Shown: positions 17,399 through 25,990, counted from the first letter of the stretch. The stretch is DNA of 64,000 nt from Sphaerisporangium corydalis (GCF_025506355.1 NZ_JANZYP010000007.1:62001-126000), one strand, 5' to 3'. Numbers and translations: made by a program. The notes: generated by a model not told the origin, from the sequence alone.

Positions 17399-18141
17399 CC
17401 GGCGCCGGTGAGCATGCCGCCGTCGACGGTGAACTCACTGCCGGTGCAGTAGCTGGAGCGATCGGAGGCCAGGAACGCCACCACGTGCGAGACCTCGACC
17501 GGCTTGGCGAACCGCTTGATCACCATGGCCCGCATGAACGCCTCGCCGTCGACCTCCGCCATGATCTCCGGGTCCAGTGCCATGTCGGTGTTGATCGCCC
17601 CGGGGTGCACGGAGTTGACGCGGATCTTCATCCCGGCCAGCTCGCGCGCGGCCGCCTTGGTCACGCCGCGCACGCCGAACTTCGAGGCCGCGTACGCCGA
17701 CATCCCCTCGGCGCCGATGAAGCCCTCGACCGACGAGATGTTGACGATCGACCCGCGCCCTGCGGCCTTCATGGGCTCGATCACCGACTTGACGCCGAGC
17801 CAGGTGCCCTTGAGGTTCACGTCCAGGACCCGCTCGTACTCCTCGACGGTCATGTCGGCGATCCGGCGGAACTTGATGATCCCGGCATTGTTCACCAGCA
17901 CGTTCAGCTTGCCGTAGGTCTCGGTGGTGACCGCGACCGCGTGGGCCCACTCCTCCGGCCGGGTCACGTCGTGGCGGACGAACACGGCGCCGGTCTCCTC
18001 GGCCAGCGCCTTGCCCTCGTCCTCCAGGACGTCGCCGAAGACGACCTGCGCGCCTTCCTGGAGGAACAGCCGGACATGGGAGGCGCCCATGCCCCGCGCG
18101 CCGCCGGTGACGAGGGCGACCTTCCCGTCGAGCATTCCCAT
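17392..18141 (-). CDS. Short-chain dehydrogenase, 3-alpha/20-beta-hydroxysteroid dehydrogenase-like (FabG3 type)
   Basis: A 249-residue classical SDR with TGGARGMG at residues ~13-20, NNAG near 88, the catalytic Ser in ISSVEGF and YAASK as the Tyr/Lys pair, ending FTVDGGMLTG. GKVALVTGGARGMGASHVRL and the QVVFGDVLEDEGKAL stretch are very close to mycobacterial FabG3 (Rv2002), a 20-beta-hydroxysteroid dehydrogenase. It is the last gene of a co-directed set that starts at the DUF35 gene (22687), 62 bp after the ADP-forming ligase. A GGAGG site precedes ATG 18141. Likely oxidises or reduces a steroid or acyl hydroxyl group. Confidence 0.78.
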   Translation of the reverse strand: MGMLDGKVALVTGGARGMGASHVRLFLQEGAQVVFGDVLEDEGKALAEETGAVFVRHDVTRPEEWAHAVAVTTETYGKLNVLVNNAGIIKFRRIADMTVEEYERVLDVNLKGTWLGVKSVIEPMKAAGRGSIVNISSVEGFIGAEGMSAYAASKFGVRGVTKAAARELAGMKIRVNSVHPGAINTDMALDPEIMAEVDGEAFMRAMVIKRFAKPVEVSHVVAFLASDRSSYCTGSEFTVDGGMLTGAGY

Positions 18142-18202
18142 GAGTTCCTCCGGAGTTTCTGAAGTGCTGAGTCCGGCGCCGGCGGTCCGGGCACCGGGAG
18201 GT

Positions 18203-20350
18203 TCAGGTACCCGTGACCGGGCCGTGCGGGGTGCCCGTGGGGCCGTGCGGGGTGCCCGTGGCCTGGCCGTGCGGGGTGTCCGCGCGGGCGCGGGCGAAGC
18301 GTTTGCCCGCCGCCACGGCCGCCGCCGCACCCTCGACCGACCGGTACACCGGGATCCCGGCCGCCGCCGCGATGGCCCGCACCTCGTCCTCGACGCCCGG
18401 CGGCGCGCACTCGCCGTTGCGCGTGACGAGCGCGATGCGGGTGCCCGGCAGCAGGGCCTGGGCCTCGGCGAGGTGCCGCGTGTAGGCGTACAGGGGCTCG
18501 GCCGCGTCGCCGTAGGTGAAGAAGCTCTGCGTGTTCACGTGGGCGATCACGTCCGGGTACGGCAGCCGCGACACGATCGCGGTGATCGCCTCCCGCACGA
18601 GGCCGGCCCACGCCCGGGGGCCGACCGGGATCTCCAGCGGGTTCGCCAGGGAACTCCCGATGCCGACGCCGAGCGCGGAGAGCGCCCCGAGCACCGGCTC
18701 GGGCAGCGGGTCGAGGACGAGCCCCGCGCCGTCGAGGACGTCCGCGGCCAGGACGCTCGCCCCGCCGCTCGGCCCGATGACCAGCACCCCCGGGCCGCCG
18801 GGCACCGGCCGCGCGGCGTGGGCCTGGAAGTACGCGAGCGCGCCGATCAGGTCGTCCTGGCTGGACACCAGCGTGGCCCCGCACTGGTCGGCGACCGCCT
18901 GCCACACGCGGCCGTCACCGGCGAGCCCGCCGGTGTGGGAGGCGGCGGCCCGCCGCCCCTGCAGGCTCCGGCCGCCGACCAGCAACGCCACCGGCATCCG
19001 CCCGCGCACCGCCATCAGCGCCTCGAACAGCGCCCGCCCGTCACGCGGGTCCTCCAGGTACAGCCCGGCCACCGAGGTCTCCGGGTCGGCCGCGAGCCAG
19101 CGCACCAGTTCGGCCGCGGTGACGTCGGCGGAGTTGCCCACGGTGACCACTCGGCTGAACGCCAGGCCGCGCCGCTCGCCCACCTTGATGACCTCACCGG
19201 CAAGCCCGCCGCTCTGGGAGATCAGCGCGACGCTGCCCGGCGGCCCCTGCCGGCCGCCGACGAACGTCTGGCGGCCACGCGGGCTGTACACGCCCAAGCA
19301 GTTGGGGCCGAGGAGTCGCGTCCCGGCCTCGCGGGCCGCGCCGGCGAGCTCGCGTTCCAGCTCCGGGTGGTCCAGCTCGCCGAACCCGCCGCTCATCACC
19401 TGGACGAACGGGACGCCCGCCGCCTGCCGCACGACGCCGGCGCAGCGGGCGGCGGGGACGGCGACCAGGAGGTAGTCGGCGCCCGCGTCGCCCGGCGTCG
19501 GCACGGCGGGCACCCCGGCGATCTCCTCGGCCTCGGGGTGCACCGCGACCACCGGGACGCCGGTGAGCTTGTAGAACTCCAGGAACATGTTGCCGAAGTT
19601 CGGCCGGGTGGTGGACGCGCCGACGACCGCGACCTTCTTCGGCTCGAAAAGCGCGGTGAAGTCCGTGTCCGCCCGCTCCGGACCGTCCGGGACGGCGGTG
19701 CCCGGGGGGACGGGGAGGTGGCGCGCGTCGACCGCGACGGCACCGCCGGGGGAGGCGATCACCGGGTTCAGCTCGAACTCGCCGAGGTCCAGTTCCTCCC
19801 ACAGCCCGCCGGGACCTCCGAGCCGCACCAGCAACCCGGCCAGCGCGTCCAGGTCCACGGCCGGGGTGCCCCGGTGCCCCGACAGCAGCGGGAAGGCGCG
19901 CAGCGACGCCAGCATCTCCCGCGCGCCGGCCTCGTCGATCGGGCAGACCCGCACGGCGGTGTCCCGCATGACCTCCGCCCACACCCCGCCGAGCCCGGCG
20001 AGGATCACCGGCCCGAACCCGGGGTCGCGCACCAGCCCGACGATCAGTTCGACGCCCGGGGCGGCCTGCTCCTCGACGAGGAACCCGGCCGCCTCGACGC
20101 CCAGCGCGGCCAGCCGCTCGCGCATCGCGGCGGCGGCCTCGGCCGCGTCCGCCGCCGACGCCAGGCCCAGCCGTACGGCCCCCGCGTCCGACTTGTGCAC
20201 CAGGCCGGGCCCGTACGCCTTCAGCACCAGCGGAGGAGCGAGCCCGGCGGCGGCCTCGGCGACCCGCTCGGGCCCGGCGGCCGTGACGCCCCTGGGGACG
20301 GCGACGCCGGCGGCGCGCAGCCGGGCCTTGACCTCGTGCTCAGGGATCAC
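18203..20350 (-). CDS. ADP-forming acyl-CoA synthetase, beta-alpha domain order
   Basis: A 715-residue NDP-forming acyl-CoA ligase. Here the ATP-grasp domain comes first (residues ~1-230; LVLKAYGPGLVHKSDAGAV, FGPVILAGLGG), then the CoA-binding Rossmann domain (~235-360; FEPKKVAVVGAS) and the ligase domain with the phosphorylatable His near 472 in ASHTGGLAGD. Many family members place ATP-grasp last. The C-terminus ends in Thr-Pro-His-Gly repeats encoded by short direct repeats at ~18205-18280. GTG 20350 overlaps the stop of the AMP-ligase gene, so the two ligases are coupled. The acyl substrate is unknown, probably a steroid- or terpenoid-derived acid. Confidence 0.8.
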   Translation of the reverse strand: MIPEHEVKARLRAAGVAVPRGVTAAGPERVAEAAAGLAPPLVLKAYGPGLVHKSDAGAVRLGLASAADAAEAAAAMRERLAALGVEAAGFLVEEQAAPGVELIVGLVRDPGFGPVILAGLGGVWAEVMRDTAVRVCPIDEAGAREMLASLRAFPLLSGHRGTPAVDLDALAGLLVRLGGPGGLWEELDLGEFELNPVIASPGGAVAVDARHLPVPPGTAVPDGPERADTDFTALFEPKKVAVVGASTTRPNFGNMFLEFYKLTGVPVVAVHPEAEEIAGVPAVPTPGDAGADYLLVAVPAARCAGVVRQAAGVPFVQVMSGGFGELDHPELERELAGAAREAGTRLLGPNCLGVYSPRGRQTFVGGRQGPPGSVALISQSGGLAGEVIKVGERRGLAFSRVVTVGNSADVTAAELVRWLAADPETSVAGLYLEDPRDGRALFEALMAVRGRMPVALLVGGRSLQGRRAAASHTGGLAGDGRVWQAVADQCGATLVSSQDDLIGALAYFQAHAARPVPGGPGVLVIGPSGGASVLAADVLDGAGLVLDPLPEPVLGALSALGVGIGSSLANPLEIPVGPRAWAGLVREAITAIVSRLPYPDVIAHVNTQSFFTYGDAAEPLYAYTRHLAEAQALLPGTRIALVTRNGECAPPGVEDEVRAIAAAAGIPVYRSVEGAAAAVAAGKRFARARADTPHGQATGTPHGPTGTPHGPVTGT

Positions 20351-21936
20351 GCCTGGTCCACGAGGTGCTGGTAGCGCTCGCGGATCTCCCGTCGCAGCAG
20401 TTTGCCCGGACCGCCCGAGGCGTCCTGGGAGTGCGGCAGCTCCTCGGCCACAACGACGCGGTCGGGCCGCTGGTGCTCGGGCAGCCGTTCGGCGAGCGCC
20501 GCAGCGAGCTTGTCGGCGTCCAGGGAGTGCCCGGCCCGGGGGACCACGGCCAGCAGGATCCGCTGCTCCGACGCCTCCTGCCCCTCGGCGTGGGCGGGCA
20601 CCCCGGCCACGCCCGCCTCGGCCACCCCGTCCAGGGCGGCGGCGGCGTCCTCCACGGTGGACGGCTGGCTCCACCGGCCGTCCTTGAGGATGGCGTCCTC
20701 GCGGCGGCCCAGCACGGTCAGGGTGCCGTCCTCGGACACGACGCCGAGGTCGCCGCCGACGTACCAGCCGTCCCGCAGCGCCTCGGCGGTCTTCTCCGGC
20801 AGCTTGTCGTACCCGGCCATGCGGTGCGGGCCCGCGAGGTTGATCTCGCCGGTCCTGCCGACGACGCGGGCGCCGTCCGGGCCGGTGATCCGCACGGCGC
20901 AGCCCGTCCTGGCCCGCCCGGACGAGCCGAGCGGGGTGCTGCCGTCGTCCACCCGGCCGAAGCACGTGTACGGCGCCTCGGTCTGCCCGTAGTAGCTGTA
21001 GACGCCCGCGTCGGGCAGCCGTTCTTTGACGCGGGCCAGCAGCGTGGCGGACAGCGGCTCGCCGCCCAGCATGATCACCCGGAGCGTGGACAGGTCGGCG
21101 GCGGCGTGCTCGTCGGTGCCGAGCAGGGCCGCGTAGAAGGACGGGATCTGCGAGACGTGCGTGACCCGCTCCCGGGGGACCACCCGCAGGAAGTTCGCGG
21201 GACCCCAGTCCTGCTCCAGCACCAGGCGCATGCCCGTGTAGAGGGCGGGCCCGACGATGGCCGGGAAGCCGATGCCCCAGATGATCGCGCCGGTGCCGAA
21301 CACCGAGCCGGGCTCGCGCGGAACGTCCAGCCAGATCTGCGCGGTGGCGAGCGACGACGCGTGGGTGTGGACGACGGCCTTCGGCAGGCCGGTCGTCCCG
21401 GAGGTGTAGTAGAGCGCCAGCGGGTCGTCATCGGAGCCGCCGAGCTCGGGCTCGTCCTCGCCCGCGGCCGCGGTCAGGGCGTCGAGGTCCACGGCGTCGC
21501 CGTCGGCCGGGGGGCCGCCCACCTTGATCCAGGTGGTGACGCCGGGCAGCTCGGGCCGGATGCGGGCGACCACCTGCTCCACCGTCGAGTCGTACACGAA
21601 CGCCGTGCACTCGGAGGCCGCCACCACCGCCCGCAGCGTCTCCACCGGCCAGTAGGGGTTGAGCGCCGAGGTCAGGACGCCCAGCTTGGCCTGGGCGAGG
21701 TACACCTCGGCGACCTTCAGCGTCTCGTTGAGCAGGACGGCGACCCGCCGCCCCGCCTCGACGCCGGCCGCGCGCAGGGCGTGGGCGCGCTGGTTGACCA
21801 GGCGGTTCAGCCGGTCGTAGGTGAAACTCTGCTCGCCGCAGTAGGTCAGCGCGACGCGCTCAGGAGTGCGCAGCGCGTTCGCCGTGAGGACGGCGTAGCC
21901 GTAGTTGCCGTAGGGGGAGCCATGCGGTCGAGCCAT
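20347..21936 (-). CDS. AMP-forming acyl-CoA ligase (ANL superfamily)
   Basis: A 529-residue adenylate-forming enzyme. The P-loop is YYTSGTTGLPKAVVHTH (residues ~175-191), the second motif YSYYGQTEAPYTCFG, the hinge YVGGDLGVV and the C-terminal LGRREDAILKDGRWSQPSTVE. It activates a carboxylate as acyl-AMP and transfers it to CoA. The Lys expected near the C-terminus may be in SGGPGKLLRREI. It overlaps the ADP-forming ligase gene by 4 bp. Having an AMP-forming and an ADP-forming ligase coupled in one operon is unusual and may mean two different acids are activated. The substrate is not assignable. Confidence 0.82.
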   Translation of the reverse strand: MARPHGSPYGNYGYAVLTANALRTPERVALTYCGEQSFTYDRLNRLVNQRAHALRAAGVEAGRRVAVLLNETLKVAEVYLAQAKLGVLTSALNPYWPVETLRAVVAASECTAFVYDSTVEQVVARIRPELPGVTTWIKVGGPPADGDAVDLDALTAAAGEDEPELGGSDDDPLALYYTSGTTGLPKAVVHTHASSLATAQIWLDVPREPGSVFGTGAIIWGIGFPAIVGPALYTGMRLVLEQDWGPANFLRVVPRERVTHVSQIPSFYAALLGTDEHAAADLSTLRVIMLGGEPLSATLLARVKERLPDAGVYSYYGQTEAPYTCFGRVDDGSTPLGSSGRARTGCAVRITGPDGARVVGRTGEINLAGPHRMAGYDKLPEKTAEALRDGWYVGGDLGVVSEDGTLTVLGRREDAILKDGRWSQPSTVEDAAAALDGVAEAGVAGVPAHAEGQEASEQRILLAVVPRAGHSLDADKLAAALAERLPEHQRPDRVVVAEELPHSQDASGGPGKLLRREIRERYQHLVDQA

Positions 21937-21971
21937 GGGACGGCCTCCACAAGAGAGGTGACACAGGGGGG

Positions 21972-22325
21972 TCAGAGGGCCGAATAGAGGACGAAGAGGT
22001 TGCCGGAGGGGTCGCGGAGCACGGCCCTGATCTCGTGCGGGCCGGCCTCGGCGGGGACCACCACCTCGGCCCCCGCGGCCGTCAGGTCGCGTACGGCCTC
22101 GGCGACGTCGCCGACCTTGTAGGAGGGGGCGGTGGCCGCCCCCGCGACCTGTTCCTCGGGCGCGGCGAGCGCGATGGTGACACCCCCCGCGTCCAGCGCG
22201 GCGAACCGGTCGCCGTCGCGGAACTTCACCTTCAGCCCGAGTACCTCGGAGTAGAAGGTCACCGCCTTGTCCAGGTCGTCGACGGGGATCAGGACGTTGC
22301 CGAGCTTCTGGGCGTGCGCGCTCAC
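21972..22325 (-). CDS. VOC (glyoxalase/bleomycin-resistance fold) protein
   Basis: A 117-residue single-domain vicinal-oxygen-chelate protein: GNVLIPVDDLDKAVTFYSEVLGLKVKF at the N-terminus and VLRDPSGNLFVLY at the C-terminus. GTG 22325 is chosen because it overlaps the stop of the DUF35 gene (GTGA); an ATG at 22337 would overlap that gene more. Possible roles are an epimerase-, dioxygenase- or lyase-like step on a CoA ester. It lies between an acyl-CoA-binding-type DUF35 protein and the ligase genes, so the substrate is likely a catabolic intermediate. Confidence 0.75.
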   Translation of the reverse strand: MSAHAQKLGNVLIPVDDLDKAVTFYSEVLGLKVKFRDGDRFAALDAGGVTIALAAPEEQVAGAATAPSYKVGDVAEAVRDLTAAGAEVVVPAEAGPHEIRAVLRDPSGNLFVLYSAL

Positions 22326-22687
22326 GCTGGCCTCCACTGGGGTAGGTCGTCTTGATCGAAAGTTACCCGGACCGGCATGCCCACCCGCACCCGCTCGATT
22401 GCGCAGTCCACGACCTGCCCGAAGGCGCGGACGCCCTCCGGCAGGTCCACCCAGGCCAGCACGTACGGCTCGCGTCCCTGGAACTCCGGGACGAAGCTCC
22501 GGTGCACGACCGTGAAGGTGTGGACGACCGCGTCACCGGAGACGGGCGCGAAGGAGAGGCCGGCCGACCCGCAGTGCGGGCACTCGGCGGCCGGCGGATG
22601 CACCCGCCGCCCGCAGGCCGGGCAGGCCTGGACGACCAGCTCGCCGCGGCGGCAGGCATCCCAGTAGGGCTCGGTGTCACCGGTCAT
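22322..22687 (-). CDS. DUF35 Zn-ribbon/OB-fold protein
   Basis: A 121-residue protein with an N-terminal zinc ribbon (CPACGRR, CPHCGSA; residues ~22-42) and a C-terminal OB fold (VVHTFTVVHRSFVPEF, PYVLAWVDLPEG). DUF35 proteins bind acyl-CoA and partner thiolase-like enzymes, as in the ChsH2-Ltp2 aldolase of steroid side-chain degradation. No thiolase is adjacent here; the orphan Ltp-type protein at 41342 is a possible partner. ATG 22687 lies 8 nt after a -10-like element, so the transcript may be leaderless. First gene of a five-gene minus-strand set ending at 17392. Confidence 0.82.
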   Translation of the reverse strand: MTGDTEPYWDACRRGELVVQACPACGRRVHPPAAECPHCGSAGLSFAPVSGDAVVHTFTVVHRSFVPEFQGREPYVLAWVDLPEGVRAFGQVVDCAIERVRVGMPVRVTFDQDDLPQWRPA

Positions 22688-22691
22688 CGCA

Positions 22692-22724
22692 AGCCAAGCT
22701 AGCGCACGCTTGGTTCACCGACAA
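22692..22724 (-). promoter_or_regulatory. Promoter with KstR2-like box before the DUF35 operon
   Basis: On the minus strand: -35 TTGTCG (22724-22719), a 17-bp spacer, then -10 TAGCTT (22701-22696), 8 nt before ATG 22687. The palindrome at 22692-22715, with plus-strand arms AGCCAAGCTAGC and GCACGCTTGGTT, fills the spacer and -10. Repressor binding there would block RNA polymerase. It is nearly identical, in reverse, to the box at 5234-5257. Confidence 0.68.
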
Positions 22725-22768
22725 GGCCTCACACCCGGGCCGCCGGTCAGGTGAGGTGGGGCCGCCGG

Positions 22769-25162
22769 TCAGCGGACGATGGGGCCGTCGTTGTCGCCGT
22801 CGCCGGGGGGCTCCGTCGTCGGAGGCTCCTCGGTCGGCTCCCTCGTCGGCTCCTTGGTGGGCTCCTCGCTCGGCTCCGGGGTCGGCTCCGCGCAGGCCGG
22901 GCCCTTACGGGCGGTCCTCCGCGAGGCGCTGTCCGAACCGAGCGCGGAGCTGACGGTCACCGTGACCTGCCGCACGTCGGTGTATCCGCACGAGGGGGTG
23001 GCGAACCGCACCGTGTAGACGCGGTCGTAGACCTTGTCCCCCGAAAGGGTCGCCCGGCGGGCGGAGGAGCGGTTGACCGTGCGCTCGCCCACGGTGACGG
23101 CCTGCTGGAAGGCGGCCGAGAGCCGGACCGGGTCGGTCGTCGCGTTCTTCACCCGGACCACGAGCGTGCTGCCGTTCCACGAGGAGATCGAGACCGTCGG
23201 CGGCGGGCACTTCGGCCCGGTGACCCGGACCTCCTTGAACTGGGTCCCGTTGGCGGCACCCGGCTGGGTGGTCACCCGCGCACCGAACCACGCGCTCGTG
23301 CCGCAGTCGACGTCGCCGAGCGAGCCGCGCAACGAGAGCGGGTAGCGCGTCTGACCGGACAGGGTGCGGCTCGCCCGGTCGACGACCTTGGCCGTGCCCT
23401 CGCCCTCCCTGCGGGTGAACTCCCCGGCCAGGCGGACCGCGCCCGGCCCGCTCGTGCGCACGACGATCCCGGCGGTGCGGCCGTTCCACTCCAGGGACAC
23501 GTCGTCCACCGAGGGCGGCGGGCACGGGGCGCCCTTCACCGCGACGACGTCGCTGCGGCTCGACGCCTGCGGCGTGGTCGTGACGCTCACCTGGCGGTAC
23601 AGGGTCTCGCCGCACGGGGGCGCGGTGAACCCGCCGTCGATCGGCTGGGTGTAGGAGGTGGAGCCCGTCAGCACGAAGGACTTCGGCGCGCCGAGCGTGA
23701 GCCTCGACCGGGACGGGCCCTCGGCGAAGCGCGCGGCGAGCGTGACGTTGCGCGGGGTCGAGGCGCGCACCCGCACCGTGGCGACGCGCCCGTCGAACCC
23801 GACCACGCTCAGGTCACGCACGGCGTGCGGCGTAGGAGTCGGGGTGGGGGTCGGTGTCGGAGTCGGAGTCGGGGTGGGCTTCGGCGTCGGTGTGGGGGTC
23901 GCCTTGGGGGTCGGGGTGGCCTTCTGGGTGTGGGCCGGGGTGGGCTTCGCGCTCGTCACCGGATCGCTGCTCGGAGGGATCACCGGCGTCGACTCGGGCG
24001 GGTCGGACGCCGCCGAGACGACGTCCTCCGGCTCGGGGCTGGGCGACACCGGTTTCTTCGACAGCGGCTTGGTCGGCCCGTCGGTGGGCTGCTGGACGGC
24101 CGCCTGGACGGTCGGCTTGGGAGACGTCGTCAGGGCCACGTCCCGCACGGGCGAGCCGCTGCGGTTGGCCGCGAGCACGGCGATCACCACGCCCACCGCC
24201 AGGATGCCGGACCCGACCAGGACCCGGGAGGTATGGCGCAGCGGGCGGCGCAGGACGGTCTGCGCGAGGCTGGTGCTGGCCTGCGGGGGCTGCTCGGCCA
24301 GGGGGAACAGCAGCAGGAGAAGGGCGGCCAGTTCGGCGAGGTGGCGGCGCCCGCGCTCCTCCCACTCCGGCCCGTACGCGGCGTGGGCCGAGGCCTCCAG
24401 CTCGCCGACGAACGCGCGGGCCGTCAGGGGGCGGTCGGCGGGGTTCTTGGCCAGCCCCCGGGTCACCAGGCCGTGCACCGAACTCGGCACGGCGTCCGCC
24501 GGGATCGGCGCCGTCTGGTGCAGGCGCATGAGGGCGGCGGGGTGGTCGGCGCTGTACGGCTTGCGGCCGGTCAGGCACTCGAAGAACACGCAGGTCGCGG
24601 CGTACACGTCGCTGGCGGGGCTGGCGGCGGCGCCGTTCCACTGCTCGGGCGCCATGTAGGGCGGGGTGCCGGCGGGCATACCGGGCTGGCCTGCGGGGGT
24701 GGCGATGCCGAAGTCGGCGAGCTTGCTGAACCCGTCGGCCCGGACGAGGACGTTCTCCGGCTTGTAGTCGCGGTGGACGATGCCGCCGGCGTGCGCGGCC
24801 GACAGGCCGAGAAGCGAGCCCTTGAGGACGACGAGCGCGGCCTCGGGGCTGGTCGAGCCGTGCTCGTGCAGGATCTTGCGGAGCGCGACGCCGTCCACCA
24901 GCTCCATGACGATCGCGGCGCCGAGCGGGCTCTCGACGTACTCGTAGAAGCGCACGATGTTGGGGTCGGTGATCTCGACCATCGTGTGGGCCTCTTCGCG
25001 GAACGCGGAGAGGAAGTGCGGGTCCCCCCTGAGCTCGTCGCTCAGATACTTGATCGCGACGTGCGCGCCGGTGCCGCTGTAGGTCGCGAGAACGACCCTG
25101 CCGCTGCCTCCGGTGCCGAGCACGCGTTCTTCACGGTATCCCGGAACGGACCAGGCGCTCAT
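22769..25162 (-). CDS. Membrane Ser/Thr protein kinase with triplicated external domain
   Basis: A 797-residue eukaryotic-type kinase. The kinase domain spans residues ~10-265 with GTGGSGRV, Lys38, HRDYKPEN (catalytic Asp132) and DFG at 150-152; Tyr replaces the usual Leu in HRDLKPEN. A single membrane helix lies near 313-332. A Pro/Ser region and a Thr-Pro dipeptide tract (~420-455) follow. The external part has three related ~95-residue modules, each with a conserved Cys pair (first in APPCGET / GAPCPPP) and a W/F-dG opening, then a Glu/Pro/Thr tail. The modules are presumably an extracellular sensor fold. ATG 25162 has a GAGGGG site. The target is unknown. Confidence 0.88.
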   Translation of the reverse strand: MSAWSVPGYREERVLGTGGSGRVVLATYSGTGAHVAIKYLSDELRGDPHFLSAFREEAHTMVEITDPNIVRFYEYVESPLGAAIVMELVDGVALRKILHEHGSTSPEAALVVLKGSLLGLSAAHAGGIVHRDYKPENVLVRADGFSKLADFGIATPAGQPGMPAGTPPYMAPEQWNGAAASPASDVYAATCVFFECLTGRKPYSADHPAALMRLHQTAPIPADAVPSSVHGLVTRGLAKNPADRPLTARAFVGELEASAHAAYGPEWEERGRRHLAELAALLLLLFPLAEQPPQASTSLAQTVLRRPLRHTSRVLVGSGILAVGVVIAVLAANRSGSPVRDVALTTSPKPTVQAAVQQPTDGPTKPLSKKPVSPSPEPEDVVSAASDPPESTPVIPPSSDPVTSAKPTPAHTQKATPTPKATPTPTPKPTPTPTPTPTPTPTPTPHAVRDLSVVGFDGRVATVRVRASTPRNVTLAARFAEGPSRSRLTLGAPKSFVLTGSTSYTQPIDGGFTAPPCGETLYRQVSVTTTPQASSRSDVVAVKGAPCPPPSVDDVSLEWNGRTAGIVVRTSGPGAVRLAGEFTRREGEGTAKVVDRASRTLSGQTRYPLSLRGSLGDVDCGTSAWFGARVTTQPGAANGTQFKEVRVTGPKCPPPTVSISSWNGSTLVVRVKNATTDPVRLSAAFQQAVTVGERTVNRSSARRATLSGDKVYDRVYTVRFATPSCGYTDVRQVTVTVSSALGSDSASRRTARKGPACAEPTPEPSEEPTKEPTREPTEEPPTTEPPGDGDNDGPIVR

Positions 25163-25291
25163 CGTTTTCCCCTCGGAGGTGATTCCCCGTCTCCCCATAC
25201 GAAGGTCTCACCCAATACGCCGGTTGTCACGGGAATGGTAGATCGTCAACAGTGACGATTCGATTACGGTAGGTGCCCGTCCTGCATACCA

Positions 25292-25339
25292 CAAGGTGCT
25301 AGCCTTGCGGGAGTCAACCAAGCAAGTGCTAGCTCGGAG
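25292..25339. promoter_or_regulatory. Two KstR2-like boxes before the isochorismatase-like gene
   Basis: Box 1 (25292-25307) is a palindrome with arms CAAGG and CCTTG around TGCTAG. Box 2 (25316-25339) begins AACCAAGCAAGT and continues GCTAGCTCGG. Box 2 matches the box at 31547 (CCAAGCAAGTGCTAG) and follows the same 24-bp layout as 5234. The GGAGGAG ribosome site overlaps its right end. Spacing allows one dimer on each box. Confidence 0.55.
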
Positions 25340-25348
25340 GAGTGCGAC

Positions 25349-25972
25349 GTGCCGGTGGACGTGGGATCGATGGTGGCGCCGGGCCGGACGGGCGTGCTGG
25401 TGATGGAGATGCAGCGCGGAGTCGTCGGAGATCTATCGAAATTTCCTGACCTGGTGGAGGCGTGCGCGGGCAACTCCGTGGTCCCCAACCTCCAGGCGCT
25501 GCTGGCGTCCGCGCGGGCGGCGAAGGTGCCCGTGGTCCACTGCACGGCCGCCTTCCGGGCCGACCGGGCCGGGACCCACGCGGCCAACAGCCCGTTCATC
25601 ACGGCCCTGCTCAAGGATCCCGCGCACATGCTGGAGGGCACGGGCGCGGTGGAGGTGCTCCCGGAACTGTGGGACCCGGGCGACCTGGAGTCCCGGCGCG
25701 GCCACGGCTTCTCGCCGTTCACCGGCACGTCCCTCGACATGCTCCTGCGCTCCCTCGGCGTCTCCACCGTCGTGGCCACGGGGGTGTCGCTCAACCTCGG
25801 CATCCCCGGCCTGACCCTGGAAGCGGTCAACCTCGGCTACCGGGTCGCCGTCGTCACCGACGCCGTCGCCGGCTTCCCCGCCGACTACGCCACCGCCGTC
25901 CTCACCCACACCCTCAGCCTCCTCGCCACCCGCCTGACCACCAAAACCCTCACCACCACCTGGACCCCCTGA
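25349..25972 (+). CDS. Isochorismatase-like hydrolase lacking the catalytic Cys
   Basis: A 207-residue protein of the isochorismatase/cysteine hydrolase fold, with VLVMEMQRG near residue 18 and KVPVVHCTAAFRAD near 58. The motif that normally carries the nucleophilic Cys (TGVxTNxCV) reads ATGVSLNLGIPGLT, with no Cys. The first acidic residue of the triad is Glu rather than Asp. It is therefore either a non-hydrolytic member or uses different chemistry. GTG 25349 has an overlapping GGAGGAG site. Two KstR2-like boxes precede it, which suggests a role in steroid-type catabolism, but this is inferred. Confidence 0.78.
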   Translation: MPVDVGSMVAPGRTGVLVMEMQRGVVGDLSKFPDLVEACAGNSVVPNLQALLASARAAKVPVVHCTAAFRADRAGTHAANSPFITALLKDPAHMLEGTGAVEVLPELWDPGDLESRRGHGFSPFTGTSLDMLLRSLGVSTVVATGVSLNLGIPGLTLEAVNLGYRVAVVTDAVAGFPADYATAVLTHTLSLLATRLTTKTLTTTWTP

Positions 25973-25990
25973 GACGGCGCGACGCCCGGC

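Noticed and set aside
22751-25255. 834-residue open frame on the plus strand opposite the Ser/Thr kinase
   Set aside because: Translation is Arg/Gly/Val-rich without recognisable motifs; the minus strand carries all kinase motifs and a ribosome site.
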